NCBI RefSeq assembly: GCF_050908995.1
Contig: NC_135118.1
Span: forward strand, 17,431,501 to 17,495,500
Source of the DNA: Andrena cerasifolii
Lineage: Eukaryota > Arthropoda > Insecta > Hymenoptera > Andrenidae
Direction: 5' to 3'
Length of the DNA stretch: 64,000 nt
The notes under the pieces: model-generated
The model's database searches: none
Seen by the model: only the letters and a program-made list of their open reading frames with translations
What the model was told of the DNA's origin: nothing
Position numbers and translations under genes: made by a program
In this document: one piece after another, positions 35,225-46,810 of the stretch
How positions within the stretch are numbered: the stretch's first letter is position 1
Layout: every line of letters begins with the position of its first letter

Positions 35225-38200
35225 AGTTGATTACCAGTAATTTTGTTTTATTTTCCCTGTTATTTTTCGTGTAATAAGCATTTATTCTTAAGGGATACGA
35301 TTTAGGCAAGTTCATCCCACGTTTTTCCAGCGGTGGTAGAAAGATGAAATTTTCCTCGAAATGGATTGTGAACAAATTGTTCAGACTGGAGATACACTTC
35401 CCTGCAGCTGGAGACCATATCGAAAATACAGGTCGGACCCCGTAAACCTACTTTCGGAATTCTCACTATCTACAGTGCCTCTGTAAATCGCAATACATGC
35501 AGAGTACTTTAGAAAAGAAAGACGAGAGATACGTATCGATGCAGGGTAACATGCTTTCCGGTTACCTTCCTTCGGAATAATACTCTGGGTGGCCAAAATA
35601 ATGCTTGCGAAAAATTTTCAACGTCAGAGACGCGTATCAATGAATTTTTTTATCCGATGCGTTCGTATTTTCCAAACAATATTCCACACTCTCCATTCTG
35701 ATGCAGAAGTTGCGCGAATTTTCGAAACGCGACATAATTTCGTCAGCTGAATCGCTTTGCCGGGGCGAGAGCGTTGCCTAAGCAGGAGTTGCTGAAAAAT
35801 TTCAGTTTCAATGCGCGACGCGAGATGCAGCGGCCGGATTCGAAGCATCGTTAATGATTGGCTTTATTCAGGCAGGAAATTACATTTGCTGAGAGAATCT
35901 CGTTGCGCCCCTGCGCCGGCCGTGTCAATGCGACACACGTACCGGGGGTGGCTGCACAAACGAGTTGTTTCACTCGGTTACCAGAGCACTCGAGTGTTGC
36001 TACCTACATTCACAACGAAACTCTGTTTCCACCGCCCCATTTTACTCCCTGGCTACCTGGTATCTGGTCAAATGAATTTATAGTTCCCACCAGATGTTGT
36101 GAAACTTCCAAAATTCGGGCGCAGCGACGTGCAGCTTTACCAAGAATAGACAGAATTTTCCCAGAGAAAAATAACGCGAGAGCAGTATCGTATACCGATG
36201 GACTTCAAAAGGTTTGAAGCTATTCGGAACGTTTGACGCCAGCATCGAGTCGCTTAAAATAGCATTGAGCTGAAAAAAAAATTTCAAATTCCCAGTCTCT
36301 TTTGAAAGTCGTCATTCGGTGGTAAATTGATTGTTCGTACGTAGAATTGGATGAATCCTGCGTTGTGTTTTCTAAAATAGTAGCATAGACGGTATTTGCG
36401 AGCTCGGTAAGTGGGATTATACACTGAAATAGGTTAATAAACAATCTTGTTAGAGTGCATTCGCAACGTCAAATCAGCTGAGCGTTGTTAATTGACACGA
36501 ATTTGTCGGTTCAGTTCGCGAGTAGGTATCGTTTGCGCGTCGCATTTGTTACATATCCAGGCATTACTATGTAGATTCTGATAGATACCGTGTAACCTGA
36601 CGCCAAAATTCCAGCATCTTTCTACGTTCTCTTTTAATTATCTCCGCAACATACACGCGCTGTGCTTAAAAATACCTGCCTCGTTTCGATGTTACCGATG
36701 AAACGGATTGAATTATTCAGAGCAATGTAATATTACATAGCTAGGTGCCTTCATCCAATTGTTTAAATGCGTTTAATTGTTACTCTGCGATATTATTAAT
36801 TGGTACATCTAATCAGAATGCGTCAAAGCGACAATAATTAGTCGATATTGTATAAATTAGTATGTCTGTCTTGTGCCAAGTGTACCCACTTCGCTTTGTA
36901 CAAATGTATTCAGCACAGAAGGTGGAAATCCTCCGTTCCCGAGAATCGTTTAACGTAAAATGCGTTCGATGTATGGCCGACACTACGTTAATAAAGTAAC
37001 GCAGCACAATAATAAGGTAGGCGCGATCAAAGTATCATTAACGAGTACTATCGAGTTGTACGCTGCGGAAAATTACGTTCCGCACGAACACTTTGTTTCA
37101 CCGGCATGCCTATAGGCGACACGACCCAGAAATTGTTTCGTTCGTGATACATGGCGAGGGAATGATTGTGTAGCAGGTACATATGTAGCCCTGTGCACGG
37201 TGCACGGTTCCCCGCTTCTGCAAGCACGTGTTGCTCCGAATTCATCTGTAAAGTGGGATATTTGAAAGAAATTCTGTTCCTATTCTTCAAAGAAATCTAT
37301 TGTGAGTACCTGGTATGTTCTTCGCGCGTGGCATTCGTTACTTCGTATCCTTTATTAAAATTACTTACTATAATAAAAATGAAATATTGCACTCACTATA
37401 AAGATAAATTAATTACAAACACGCCACGCGACTTCTTCATAGGTTCAAATCCTACTGAATCAGTGTGCAATTAGACCCTGGCGAGTCCTAAGAGACTTCG
37501 CCAGGGCTGGTACAACCTTCTCGTGTTCATCCTTTCATAACCAATGAGATTTCGCAAAGCTTGGCAGGATTTAGTCAAACATGACAAAATCTGGCTGGGT
37601 AATATGGAATCTGTTCAAGTCCAATAGCGCCCAGCGGGATTCTATTAAATCCAGAGGTAAGTGACTGCGTTCTGGGGGGTTCTGATGCTCTTAGAGATGC
37701 TAGCCCATGTGTCGTCGAGTCCAACAAAATCCCACGGGGCCAACTTAGGTATGAAATCCAACGAAGCTTTACTTCAATAATATCTGGTTTATCCATTACT
37801 AGTATTCTGTCCAGTGTAAGCATTTCCCTCGTCTGTTGGAGTTCTACCATATCGAGCAGTGTTCTGCTTCACGCATAACCCTATCCGGCTCGACGGGGTT
37901 CTTACTGTGTCAATTGATATTCAACAGATCTAACACAGTTAGGTAGAGTTCTACCGTCTCTGCAGGCCCTGTGCCACGTCTACTAGTGCCTGGCCAAACT
38001 CAGTGTTGTTCCCCTGTTCCGTCTCAGCGAGCTCCCTCTTATTATTTCAAAGGCGATCGTATTGTAACCGGCGGATAGAACTCTATGACAGGTTTACAAA
38101 GCTCGATCTGCTTCACTAATTTCGATGTCTCACCGAAGCCGTTTTCACACCAGTGATTTTCAATTAGTGCAATGTGGTTACTAAAAATATAGAATTCAAT

Positions 38201-38308
38201 TCGTTCCACCTATTTCACGGGTGAGGATTGATATCACGCGGGGTTAAATACTCAACATTGAATCTTTATATTGCGAACAAACTAAAATACCTGCAGTAAA
38301 AATCAATG
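35225..38308. other. No gene supported
   Basis: CpG-richer frames at 35811-36217 overlap on two plus frames. A minus frame (37850-37575) has 91 codons. It is interrupted upstream by stops, and its neighbourhood repeats GGTAGAACTC, which suggests a decayed repeat. A good plus donor (CCAGAG|GTAAGTG) lies near 37657 without a matching coding frame. Confidence 0.35.
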
Positions 38309-38854
38309 TTAAGGGGTAATGCCGCTGTAGAGCGCGGGAAGGAAGCCTGCCTGATTTTGAGAATTTTTTATGCGAGTTTAGTGAATGGAATAGAAAATCT
38401 GTTCGAAGGGCTTTATTGTATATACCTTGAAGTATGACCACAATTTTTTAAGAAACATTTTAATACAAAATGGCGGCGCCACAGCTCAACAAAACAAGTT
38501 TTTTCTTAAATAAAACAGTGTTCCGCGGCCGGAAAGATTTCTCCTTGAATTTTTGACCTAGAAATAAAAACCGAAAATTGTTGAGTTCTATACAAGATTC
38601 TCTGGGGGAGTACACGAGGAAATTAAAAATACTGTATTTTGTACGAATGGTGGGTGATTGGACAAAACGTTTCAACAATTTCGAGGTTGTGCCAGTTGCG
38701 TGTTTTGTCCAATCACCATTCTTACAAAAATCGTTATTTTTTAATTTCCTTCTGTACTTCCCGAGATAATCTTATATAGAACTAAAAAATTTGCGGCTTT
38801 CTGTTCTAGGTCAAAAATTGAAGGAGGAATCTTACCGGCCGCGTTACCCTTTAA
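38309..38854. mobile_element. TTAA-flanked palindromic element (TAATGC type)
   Basis: The left end is TTAAGGGGTAATGCCGCTG. The right end inverted is TTAAAGGGTAACGCGGCCGG. The palindrome proper spans 38524-38682 against 38703-38845. It is marked by GCGGCCGG(A/T)AAGATT, TTTTTGACCTAGAA and the central TGATTGGACAAAACG with its inverse. About 200 bp on the left is unpaired, so the right arm is truncated or the left arm carries an insertion. Confidence 0.65.
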
Positions 38855-40650
38855 TACACACCACGCAGATTGCTAATTCCAGCTTAGCCTATCGTTAGAT
38901 TAATTAATGAGTGAATCTTTTCTGCCATTTTTTCCGACGTTCCTGACGTCGTAATGTACACGCCATCATCACCATCCACGTGTTGCAACGGTCACATCAA
39001 GGTTACATATACACCTATTAGCACCAACAATTTCCTCCCAGCTGCACAACCCCTTCTCCACGCATTCCAGTGGAGCCTGTATACCAGCCAAATAAATTCT
39101 CCCCCCACCACACCCCATCCTCTATTTATCGTGTTTATCCCTCGCAATCTCCGTGCTCGTATGCCCGTTGCCCCCGCTCCCCCTCCTGTCCCAAACCTCG
39201 CGGAGTACACATGCTTGTTTACCACTGGAAAATAGACTGCTAGCAAACTATATTTCGCTTACAATAGTTATACGTACTCGCATAATGAAATACATACGAA
39301 CGCTCAGTTCCTGGGAGAAGACGGGGTGCGACCACTGCAATTGCTCTATTATCCGAATAAATTTGAAACGACACCGAATCAAGATCCTGGATGGAGCACA
39401 CGTTCACCCCAAATGTTCATTCGAGGTATTGCCCCAGGTTTTCCTCTATTTCTGCGTCTCGTACGACGTGGTTCCTTCACCGCGCGGTCGCAGAGAAGTA
39501 AAAAGTTCTCGCGCCCCCGCCTCTCGGTGATTCCACTGTCTCCGTGTCACCCAGCATTGGAGGGTGGCTCGCGAGAGAACGTGGCTCGCATAATATTTTT
39601 AACATTATTTCCTAGTTACCCTTGTTTCGTTATTTGTGTTTCGAATGTCACGTGTTCTACGACAGCTTTCGTGCTCTAGTTTTCGTTGCGTTAAAATGTG
39701 ACGCGTCTCGTTTCCATGTTTCCCCGCAGCGTGCGCGACGACGTTAAAAGAATTCAAACGTAACGCGATACTCCAGCGTGGCCTGGTTATATCTCACAGT
39801 GTCCTAAAGCACTGCAGCGTTTCTGCGACGGCTGGAGTACTTTCGCACGAAATAATTAAAAAATTTCTTTTGCGTTTAGCGGTTTTAGGGATCCGTGGAA
39901 ATTTCACGATACGAGAATCACCCCTATTCCGAATCTAACGACTCTCCACGAGGGACACTTCAAGATCCTAGATAAAAGTCGTGTGAAAGCTCGTCGACCG
40001 TGCCCCCGAACCCCCCCCCCCCCCCCCTCCCACGAATATCGAGCGAAATTAATGCAAACGTCGCCTGATAAACGCGAGCCTCGCTGTTTGAATCCTAAGC
40101 CAAGTCCTCTTACCAGGAAGTTTCGTGTGATGTTATCTCTTTCGACTGGGTCTGATCTACTTAAATAGGAAATTCGGGCTCTGATGGGAGTTGCGTTCCG
40201 TAAAATTGTCAACGTCACGAACTGTTCTACGCTCTTGTTTCCACGCGTTGCTTTTTAGATTAGCGCACGTTAAACATTTTTTAAATTAAGTTGCCAAAGG
40301 CGACAGTGGCACAAATATTATATTCAGCTCGTTAAAATTGCAGCAGAAGCGTAAAGGGCATGGCTGCTTTGTAACTGGAGACAGCGGGAACGCGTTATGT
40401 GGTACAACTTGTTCGTTACTGTAACTACTTTACCCTCGCTGCCCTTTGATTTTCAGAGGAATTTCTTAGGGGGTCTTAGGGAGAAGAATCATTAACAGAA
40501 ACCTGTATTAGTGGAAGTATTTTTTGAGCGTTAGATAGTTGCCGGACCACGAATGACGCGCAAGGGCGCCTGGTATTTTCAAAACCTCATCTGGCTGACA
40601 CTTGGTCTGTCAGTCAGCGCCTCGTAGACCTGCGGCCGCCGTATTGGGTT
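38855..40650. other. No gene supported; GC-richer patches
   Basis: Plus frames over 38954-39679 reach 125 codons, but several frames and both strands are open together. A 17-C tract lies at 40011-40027. Confidence 0.35.
40011..40027. repeat. Poly-C tract (17 C)
   Basis: Seventeen consecutive cytosines. Confidence 0.95.
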
Positions 40651-41283
40651 TAATTTTTTTTATTTGAAGCTTTGGTTTAACTGAAATTTGAAAATCTGGA
40701 ATCCGATTTCTGGAGGGTATTGGATTCCTAGACTTTCTAAAATTTAGTTTATTCTCTAAAGTGGGGGTGGTCAAGTTTAGTAATTTAATTGATTTGGTGT
40801 AATTTTTTTTATTTGAAGCTTTGGTTTAACTGAAATTTGAAAATCTGGAATCCGATTTCTGGAGGGTATTGGATTCCCAGACTTTCTAAAATTTAGTTTA
40901 TTCTCTAAAGTGGAGGTGGTCAAATTTAGTAATTTAATTGATTTGGTTTAATTTTTTTTTATTTGAAGCTTTGGTTTAACTGAAATTTGAAAATCTGGAA
41001 TCCGATTTCTGGAGGGTATTGGATTCCCAGACTTTCTAAAATTTAGTTTATTCTCTAAAGTGGAGGTGGTCAAGTTTAGTAATTTAATTGATTTGGTTTA
41101 ATTTTTTTTATTTGAAGCTTTGGTTTAACTGAAATTTGAAAATCTGGAATCCGATTTCTGGAGGGTGTTGGATTCCTAGACTTTCTAAAATTTAGTTTAT
41201 TCTCTAAAGTGGGGGTGGTCAAGTTTAGTAATTTAATTGATTTGGTTTAATTTTTTTTATTTGAAGCTTTGGTTTAACTGAAA
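40651..41283. repeat. 149-bp tandem repeat, about 4.2 near-identical copies
   Basis: The units begin at 40651, 40800, 40949, 41099 and 41248. Spacing is 149, 149, 150 and 149, the single step being one extra T. The last copy stops after about 36 bp, at GGTTTAACTGAAA. Differences between full copies are only a handful of bases. Each unit contains the dyad GGAATCC...GGATTCC and a TTTTTTTT tract. No frame crosses a unit. Confidence 0.95.
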
Positions 41284-42465
41284 CCAACGCGACAACTACC
41301 TCACGGATACACCAACACTTTCACCAGGATTTCCCTTTCCTGTAATTCGTTACCACCTGCAACCAGCTCATTCCCGCCAATAGACAACGTTTCCTAAAAC
41401 TACGTTACTAAAACTCCACCCCTAAAGGGAATCTTCGACTCTGCCTTGTAACCAGCGAAAGAGTCTCAAAGCAGTCCAAATGTATACCTCGCACGATGTA
41501 ACTTGGAGGGACTCATACAACTCAATGTTAATTGCCATAGTCACCTTTGTTCAAGTTTAGTTTGTTAAATACAGTTTCGTTGTTAATGTTAATGTGCGGT
41601 GCCTCGATTCATTCAAATGCAACCTTCAATCACATCTTCTCCAGTGATCTCTTGCGGTCGTAAGACACCGCAGAGAGACTGACGTTGCGCCGCCGGAGAT
41701 TCGCGCCCTCCAAAAACAGGCGACGCATAGCTCACAACAGTATTCACAGTTTGGATGCACGTATTCTTGATTAATTATGAGATATGGATTTTCCTACGGG
41801 TTCTAAAATGGCGCTGCTTAAAATCTCTTAATCGACAGAAGCAATCTGTTTGGGGGAATCGCGTGTACGGCAGGCAAAAGTACCTAGTAGCGCGAGACAC
41901 ACAGCTGTCAGAAGTATGATAGATATGGCAACATTTCATGCTCGAGTGCCATTATATTACAAAAAGATAACATCCCGTCAGAGGATCGATGTCGATTCTT
42001 TCCACGTCAACAAAACATTCTACATTGGATATTAGTCCTTTCTGCAGTGAAACGTGGTAGAATTAAATCCGATGCTTCAAGAATTCCCACGTTTCGACGC
42101 GAACTCTCTTGCTAAATTCGAGAATCCGAAAAACGCAAGCAAAAAATCAGAATTACGTAGTCGCCAAGAATTCCGGTTTTCTCACTGTGAACTTCGTCGC
42201 GACTTCAAAGTTAACTGTTCCAAACAAACTAACAAGTAGATACCGAGGAAAAGAGAGAACACTTCCAGCGAACTACTAACGAAACTTAAATGTCATGACC
42301 GACCTCCGCCCCTTTCCAATTAAAAGAAAACGAAACAGAAATAAAAGTCGAGCGATATTTCACCCCCTTAAAGTAAACTTCATAAACGATCAAGAGCAGC
42401 TAATCTTGTTTCTTATAACATTGCGATATTATTTCTCTTCTCTCCTCCATTCACCCTTCGGCCAG
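41284..42465. other. No gene supported
   Basis: Mixed DNA follows the array. Bases 41290-41700 are lower in TA stops and could be part of the same repeat unit's parent element (LTR-like wording), but no inverted TG...CA ends or primer site were found. Confidence 0.35.
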
Positions 42466-42666
42466 TCATCCTATGATCAAACACTCGTTTCACGAGGCAA
42501 TCATAATGTGCGCGTGCCTGCTCGTCTATCAGAGTCCCTATTTTCGCGAAACCTATGAGTTGATGAAGCTTGACAGGAAATTTATGGGGAAAAACAGGGG
42601 GATCGTACGATTGGGAACGTTAGGAGAGTTCGATGCGGTGGTTAAGCTGGCTGTAAAAGATTATCG
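42466..42666 (+). CDS. Candidate internal coding exon, 66 full codons
   Basis: A strong pyrimidine tract (TTTCTCTTCTCTCCTCCATT, then CACCCTTCGGCCAG) precedes the exon. The frame opens one base into it and runs without a stop to TTATCG|GTGAGT, an excellent donor, where the frame would stop at once in the intron. The peptide has an early Cys/hydrophobic part (MCACLLVY), then a charged part (RETYELMKLDRKF and LGEFDAVVKLAVKDY). I recognise no domain. Both splice sites plus open phase make it better than a chance frame, but no partner exon was found. Confidence 0.35.
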
Positions 42667-43051
42667 GTGAGTCAGCCTGGGTAAATCACGACACGGAACG
42701 AGCATATGTACTAATGCATAAATGCACGAAAGGGGAGGCGTGCGAGAGGCCCTAAAACTCGAAGTTCGATTCTATCTAGCGTCTCGACTTGGTGTGCGTG
42801 ACACCCACCACGCAGCGGCATGGTTTTCCGAGTGCACGTGCGGTTGCATTGTACATCGTGCAAGCATCGATTTCTGGGGGCCAATGTATGCCGAAGCCGC
42901 GGGTGAAACGCGACGGTCCGACGCTTTTTAGGCGGACTATCTGCTAGCCACTTTTATCACACTCGGTGTTCCCGTTTCCCTGCTCTGTAAATTGCCACTA
43001 TCACGTTCGGAAGATGTCACAGAACTGAGAAAGAAGGAATTACTGCGACGT
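42667..43051. other. No gene supported
   Basis: A 69-codon plus frame at 42722-42931 lies in CpG-richer DNA without splice signals. Confidence 0.35.
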
Positions 43052-43059
43052 GGTTGTAC

Positions 43060-43459
43060 CAGGGCTTGAATAGGTTTCGAAAATAACTGTTTCAGACTGT
43101 TATATAAAGGTTCTGACTGAAAGAGTTATGAAGAACCTTTATTCGGAATAACCGTTACAAAGAACCTAAATATCAGACTATATAAGTATAAGTTACGGTT
43201 CCTATATAGCTCTATAACTTTTATTTTTTAGGTTCTATAACTCTTATTTTTTAGGTTCTATGACTTTTATTTTTTAGGTTCTATATAAGTTACAAAGCGG
43301 TTATAGAACCGATTCTTGTAACGATTTTACAGAATTTTACAGTAAATGAAATCGCAACATATTACGGCTATAGATTACTCTGTGTAACCAAATTGTTTAA
43401 AAATTATTATAAATAAGTAAGCAAATATATATTATGTACAATAACGGTTTCAAGCCCTG
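43060..43459. mobile_element. hAT-type MITE, 400 bp, with perfect 8-bp target duplication
   Basis: The termini CAGGGCTTGAA (43060-43070) and its exact inverse TTCAAGCCCTG (43449-43459) are flanked by identical 8-mers GGTTGTAC at 43052-43059 and 43460-43467. Ends starting CAGGG plus 8-bp duplications define hAT elements. The interior has no transposase frame. It holds a 23-bp triplet repeat and inverted copies of AGGTTCT(A)TAACTCTT, giving extra secondary structure. The intact duplication indicates a fairly young or well-preserved insertion. Confidence 0.92.
43212..43280. repeat. 23-bp tandem repeat, three copies
   Basis: CTATAACTTTTATTTTTTAGG plus TT occurs at 43212, 43235 and 43258 with single-base changes. 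It lies inside the hAT MITE. Confidence 0.9.
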
Positions 43460-43467
43460 GGTTGTAC

Positions 43468-46423
43468 ACTTTTCAAACTGTATTTTTACACCTTCGTTAT
43501 GCCATCTGTCTTCTCCGCTACCCTCTCATCAAATCACTCCAGATATAGGTCATTTTTAGGATTTTATTTACAAAAAAGTAAACGTCGTAGGGACAAAATA
43601 CTTTTTGGGCTGTATTTGTAAAACAAAATTCTACATTTTATCTAATACCGCTGTCTGTTGGTGGCTGTGACTGACCAGGAGATACAAAAATATCAATAAA
43701 CCGCGGAAATTCTTAAAGTTTATAAGATTGTTCGTGGAATCATCTGCGATCATAGCAAAATATTGTAATCCCATGTGTTGCCAGACGTTTGAACCACAAA
43801 CATAAAAAAACAGGTAATTTTACGCATGAAACTATTTATAAAAAGAAAACGATTGGTCGCACAGTTATCACCATAGACGATTCCACGGAGAATTTAGTAA
43901 TGAACGAAATCCCCCAAGAAGTTTTGAAATCCGTCGGTTATTTTTTTCATTAGAACTTCCACAGCTTAAAGAAAAGCACGTCTAAAGTTTAACTGCTGTA
44001 GAAACGAACGAGTCACCTTTATTTATACCTGCAGACTACATCGTTACGAATTTCGACGCTAAATTTTAACTGGACATTCTTCAGATGATTTACCTACTAC
44101 CAAAAAAATATACCTAAAAACAAAACGATTTTTTGGAAAACTTTAATGAGGGGCACCCTTAACGTTCGAAGGTATCGACACCGTTCAATACCGAAACGAT
44201 TTTAAAATTACATAAAAATGATTACATGCGTTACACACCGCTCCTTCGATCTTCTATTTAAAACAACCAGACTCTCTTTAGTTTAATATAACTTAATTTT
44301 ATATATTCTATTTTCCGCCCGTTTCTCACCCTTTGTTTGCTATCGTACTGCCTCAACGTGCCCTTAAACGCAGACAAAAATACACTACCCCTTCGCTGTG
44401 ACACTAAGAAACCGCACGATCCCTTTCCCTTTCATCGTATACATTTCAAAGCCCACTAAACGCAATGATCGAGTGCCGTGGAGCTTCGAGGAAACTTTCC
44501 AGCAAATCGACTCCCTCGCACGTTTCATCAGCTTCCCGTCCCCGCGAGACAAAGGGGGAATCTTGCTGAAGCCGAGGCGCACGGACGGCAACCCGCTCTA
44601 AACTCGAACGAATAACAAACCGCATCGATCGTTCGCCGGTAGGTCCTGCTAATTAATCCCCCTGTTCCCCCGTTTCGCCGGCGACGAAAGCGTTCGTCGC
44701 GATTCCAATTGCCCCGGAAACCCGGCTAATTATAACCCAATCGCGATCGATCGCCCCCGTCCAAGACTGTCATCGGTCCTGTCGCGTTTAATCGCGCGTT
44801 AACTACGCACACAGCGAGCCCAGCGTCGCTCGATTCGAACGAGGGGCGGGCAATATCGGTTGGCGGTTTTCTTCACGATCGAGCTGCCACGCGTTGTACA
44901 CCGCGCGTCCAAAGGATTTCCTGGGTGGCGTCGTTTCAATTTCCACCGCCCCCTCCCAGCGAAGCCCCCGTGACACGATTCAATAGCCTGGCCTAGCAGC
45001 GCGAACCCCGCGACGGGGGAGGAAGGCAAATCGGCGTGCACCCATTGTACACACTTCTTTATCGATTTCATGAGGCAACAGCGTTGCAGTTTTGTCGCTT
45101 TTTATTTCTTCACTTTGAACGAGCCCGACTTATTGTGCGGACGCTCTTTGTCGGTCCTCTGCGAGCGACGAGATGCTCGGTGCACAGGCGAGCGGGAAAT
45201 TGGCTTTATTCAAGGAGAGGGCGGGAGTCGGCGAAACGGTCGTCACGTGTTGTCGCGTAACGCGATCGGCAAAGCGTTAGAATCGATACGTGTACCGAAA
45301 GTGGTTCTTCCGTTCGAGCAAAGCGGCTCGATGCTGATCGCGAGCTTCCGGGGAGAATTCCGCTCTGTGCCGCTCGTTGTGGAAGACGTGGGTCTTTCCG
45401 GGCGCATTGGATTGCTGTTGGGCAACGATGCAACGATAACGCTGCAGTTTAATATTTGTTGGGATTGGCTGGGTTGAGTTATGCTGCGGCAGTTAGATAA
45501 CTAATACGCTCGTACGACCGGAGTAAACCCAGCTTTGCAGCTTGTACGCAGCACTCGCTGTGGGTGAAAGATGCACAGTCTGTTAGTCGGCGAGGATGGC
45601 CCATCTACCAAACATGATTCGGGAATGCGTAGGGAAAGTTTATCGCGTCGGCAAAGTAGAATGAAGTGTATTCAAGTGTCGTATTTTGATCGTGAGTACG
45701 AGAGGCTGTTTCCACTTTCCATCGCGCCTGCAGTGCTAGCTTCTTTCGAGGGGGCTTCAATTCTATGGAAGGGCGTTATTTCCAGAGGGGAATAAATATG
45801 AAGGGAGCATTTAATCGCGAAAGAGGATAGATTCGGAGGGCGCGCGCTACCGGGGGAAGAAATGGTGGCCGTAGGTGAGCCAAGCATCCAGTGGAACGAA
45901 GGAAGATTTAAAGAGGCAAGTTCTGAAAGAACGTTGATGCTCGAGCGGCAAAGAAAGGGAGGAGAGGAGATACGAGCAGTGAAATACAAGAGAGTGAAAT
46001 TAAGAGAAAAAGGGAGCCAACGCTAGGTACCATCCGTTTCTTTTGCAGAGACGACCATCTTCATCCTCGGCACTTGAAAGCTCTTCATACTCCATGCGCT
46101 TCAAGCACTTAGTGCACAAGAATTCTTTGGCATGCTATAAGAGCGCACAGATTATCTTGATTGAGAAGCTCCATCGTTTATGTGTATTTTACTGTCAATT
46201 GCGCTCGTTCTGGCGTGATCGTTACATTCAGAAGTAATTGTGGCGCATCGAAATTATTTCGTTGCAAAGCCTCGTCGTAAAGTGAACGCAAAGTGCAAAA
46301 ACCATAATAAATGTTCCATTCACCTGCTTTCTGAGTGATCGCACATTTTGTACATTTTTTTTTTATTGCGAGATTATGGATAGGGAGAAGCGGAGTATAA
46401 CCGGATACACGGGTCAGTCCGAG
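43468..46423. other. No gene supported; AT-rich then CpG-rich
   Basis: Bases 43500-44350 are AT-rich. Bases 44385-45480 are CpG-rich, with frames open on both strands (the longest plus frame, 45070-45477, has 135 codons). These may include a promoter or 5' exon, but no frame could be chosen and no donor-acceptor pair joined. Confidence 0.35.
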
Positions 46424-46810
46424 TAAGGTGAATGTCCCAATTTCTGCTCATTTAAGCGATAACTCGTCATAAAGAAGGTGTAAAAAATTTGTTTGCGATC
46501 AAAGTTTGCAGAGTAAGTGAGTAATTCTTTAATAACGAATCAACCAATTCAAAAACTATTAACAAAGATGTTTTAAGATTGTTAATTATTAGTAATTTCT
46601 AATTAAATATATAATGCTCTAAATGTCCGTATTTCTGCTCGTGAAAAATAGCGATGTATGCGTTGCCCCAAGCGCGTGCAACACTCGCGTAAATGTTTAA
46701 ATAGTTTAGAATTATTTTGTTGCAACCATAGTACAAACGCATATAATAATAAGAAAAATACAAAATGATCAGAAATGGGAACATGACCAGGAATTGGGAC
46801 ATTCACCTTA
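46424..46810. mobile_element. TA-flanked MITE (Tc1/mariner type), 387 bp
   Basis: TAAGGTGAATGTCCCAATT (46424-46442) returns exactly inverted at 46792-46810. Taking TA as the target duplication leaves 17-bp perfect terminal repeats starting AGGTGAATGTCCC. A degenerate subterminal repeat (ATGTCCCAATTTCTG and ATGTTCCCATTTCTG-like words) occurs near both ends and at about 46621. The two 67-codon minus frames here are artefacts of that repeat. Confidence 0.85.

Noticed and set aside
37434..37460. GGTTCAAATCCTAC, a tRNA B-box/T-arm look-alike
   Set aside because: No matching A box, D arm or acceptor pairing upstream, and the T stem is only 4 bp.
41290..41700. LTR-like wording after the 149-bp array
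   Set aside because: No TG...CA ends, target duplication, primer-binding site or second LTR could be found.
45070..45477. Plus frame of 135 codons in CpG-rich DNA
   Set aside because: Opposite-strand frames are also open, no domain is recognised and no splice pair was found; GC richness alone explains the length.
46599..46806. Two minus 67-codon frames with hydrophobic segments
   Set aside because: They lie inside the TA-flanked MITE and reflect its subterminal repeats.
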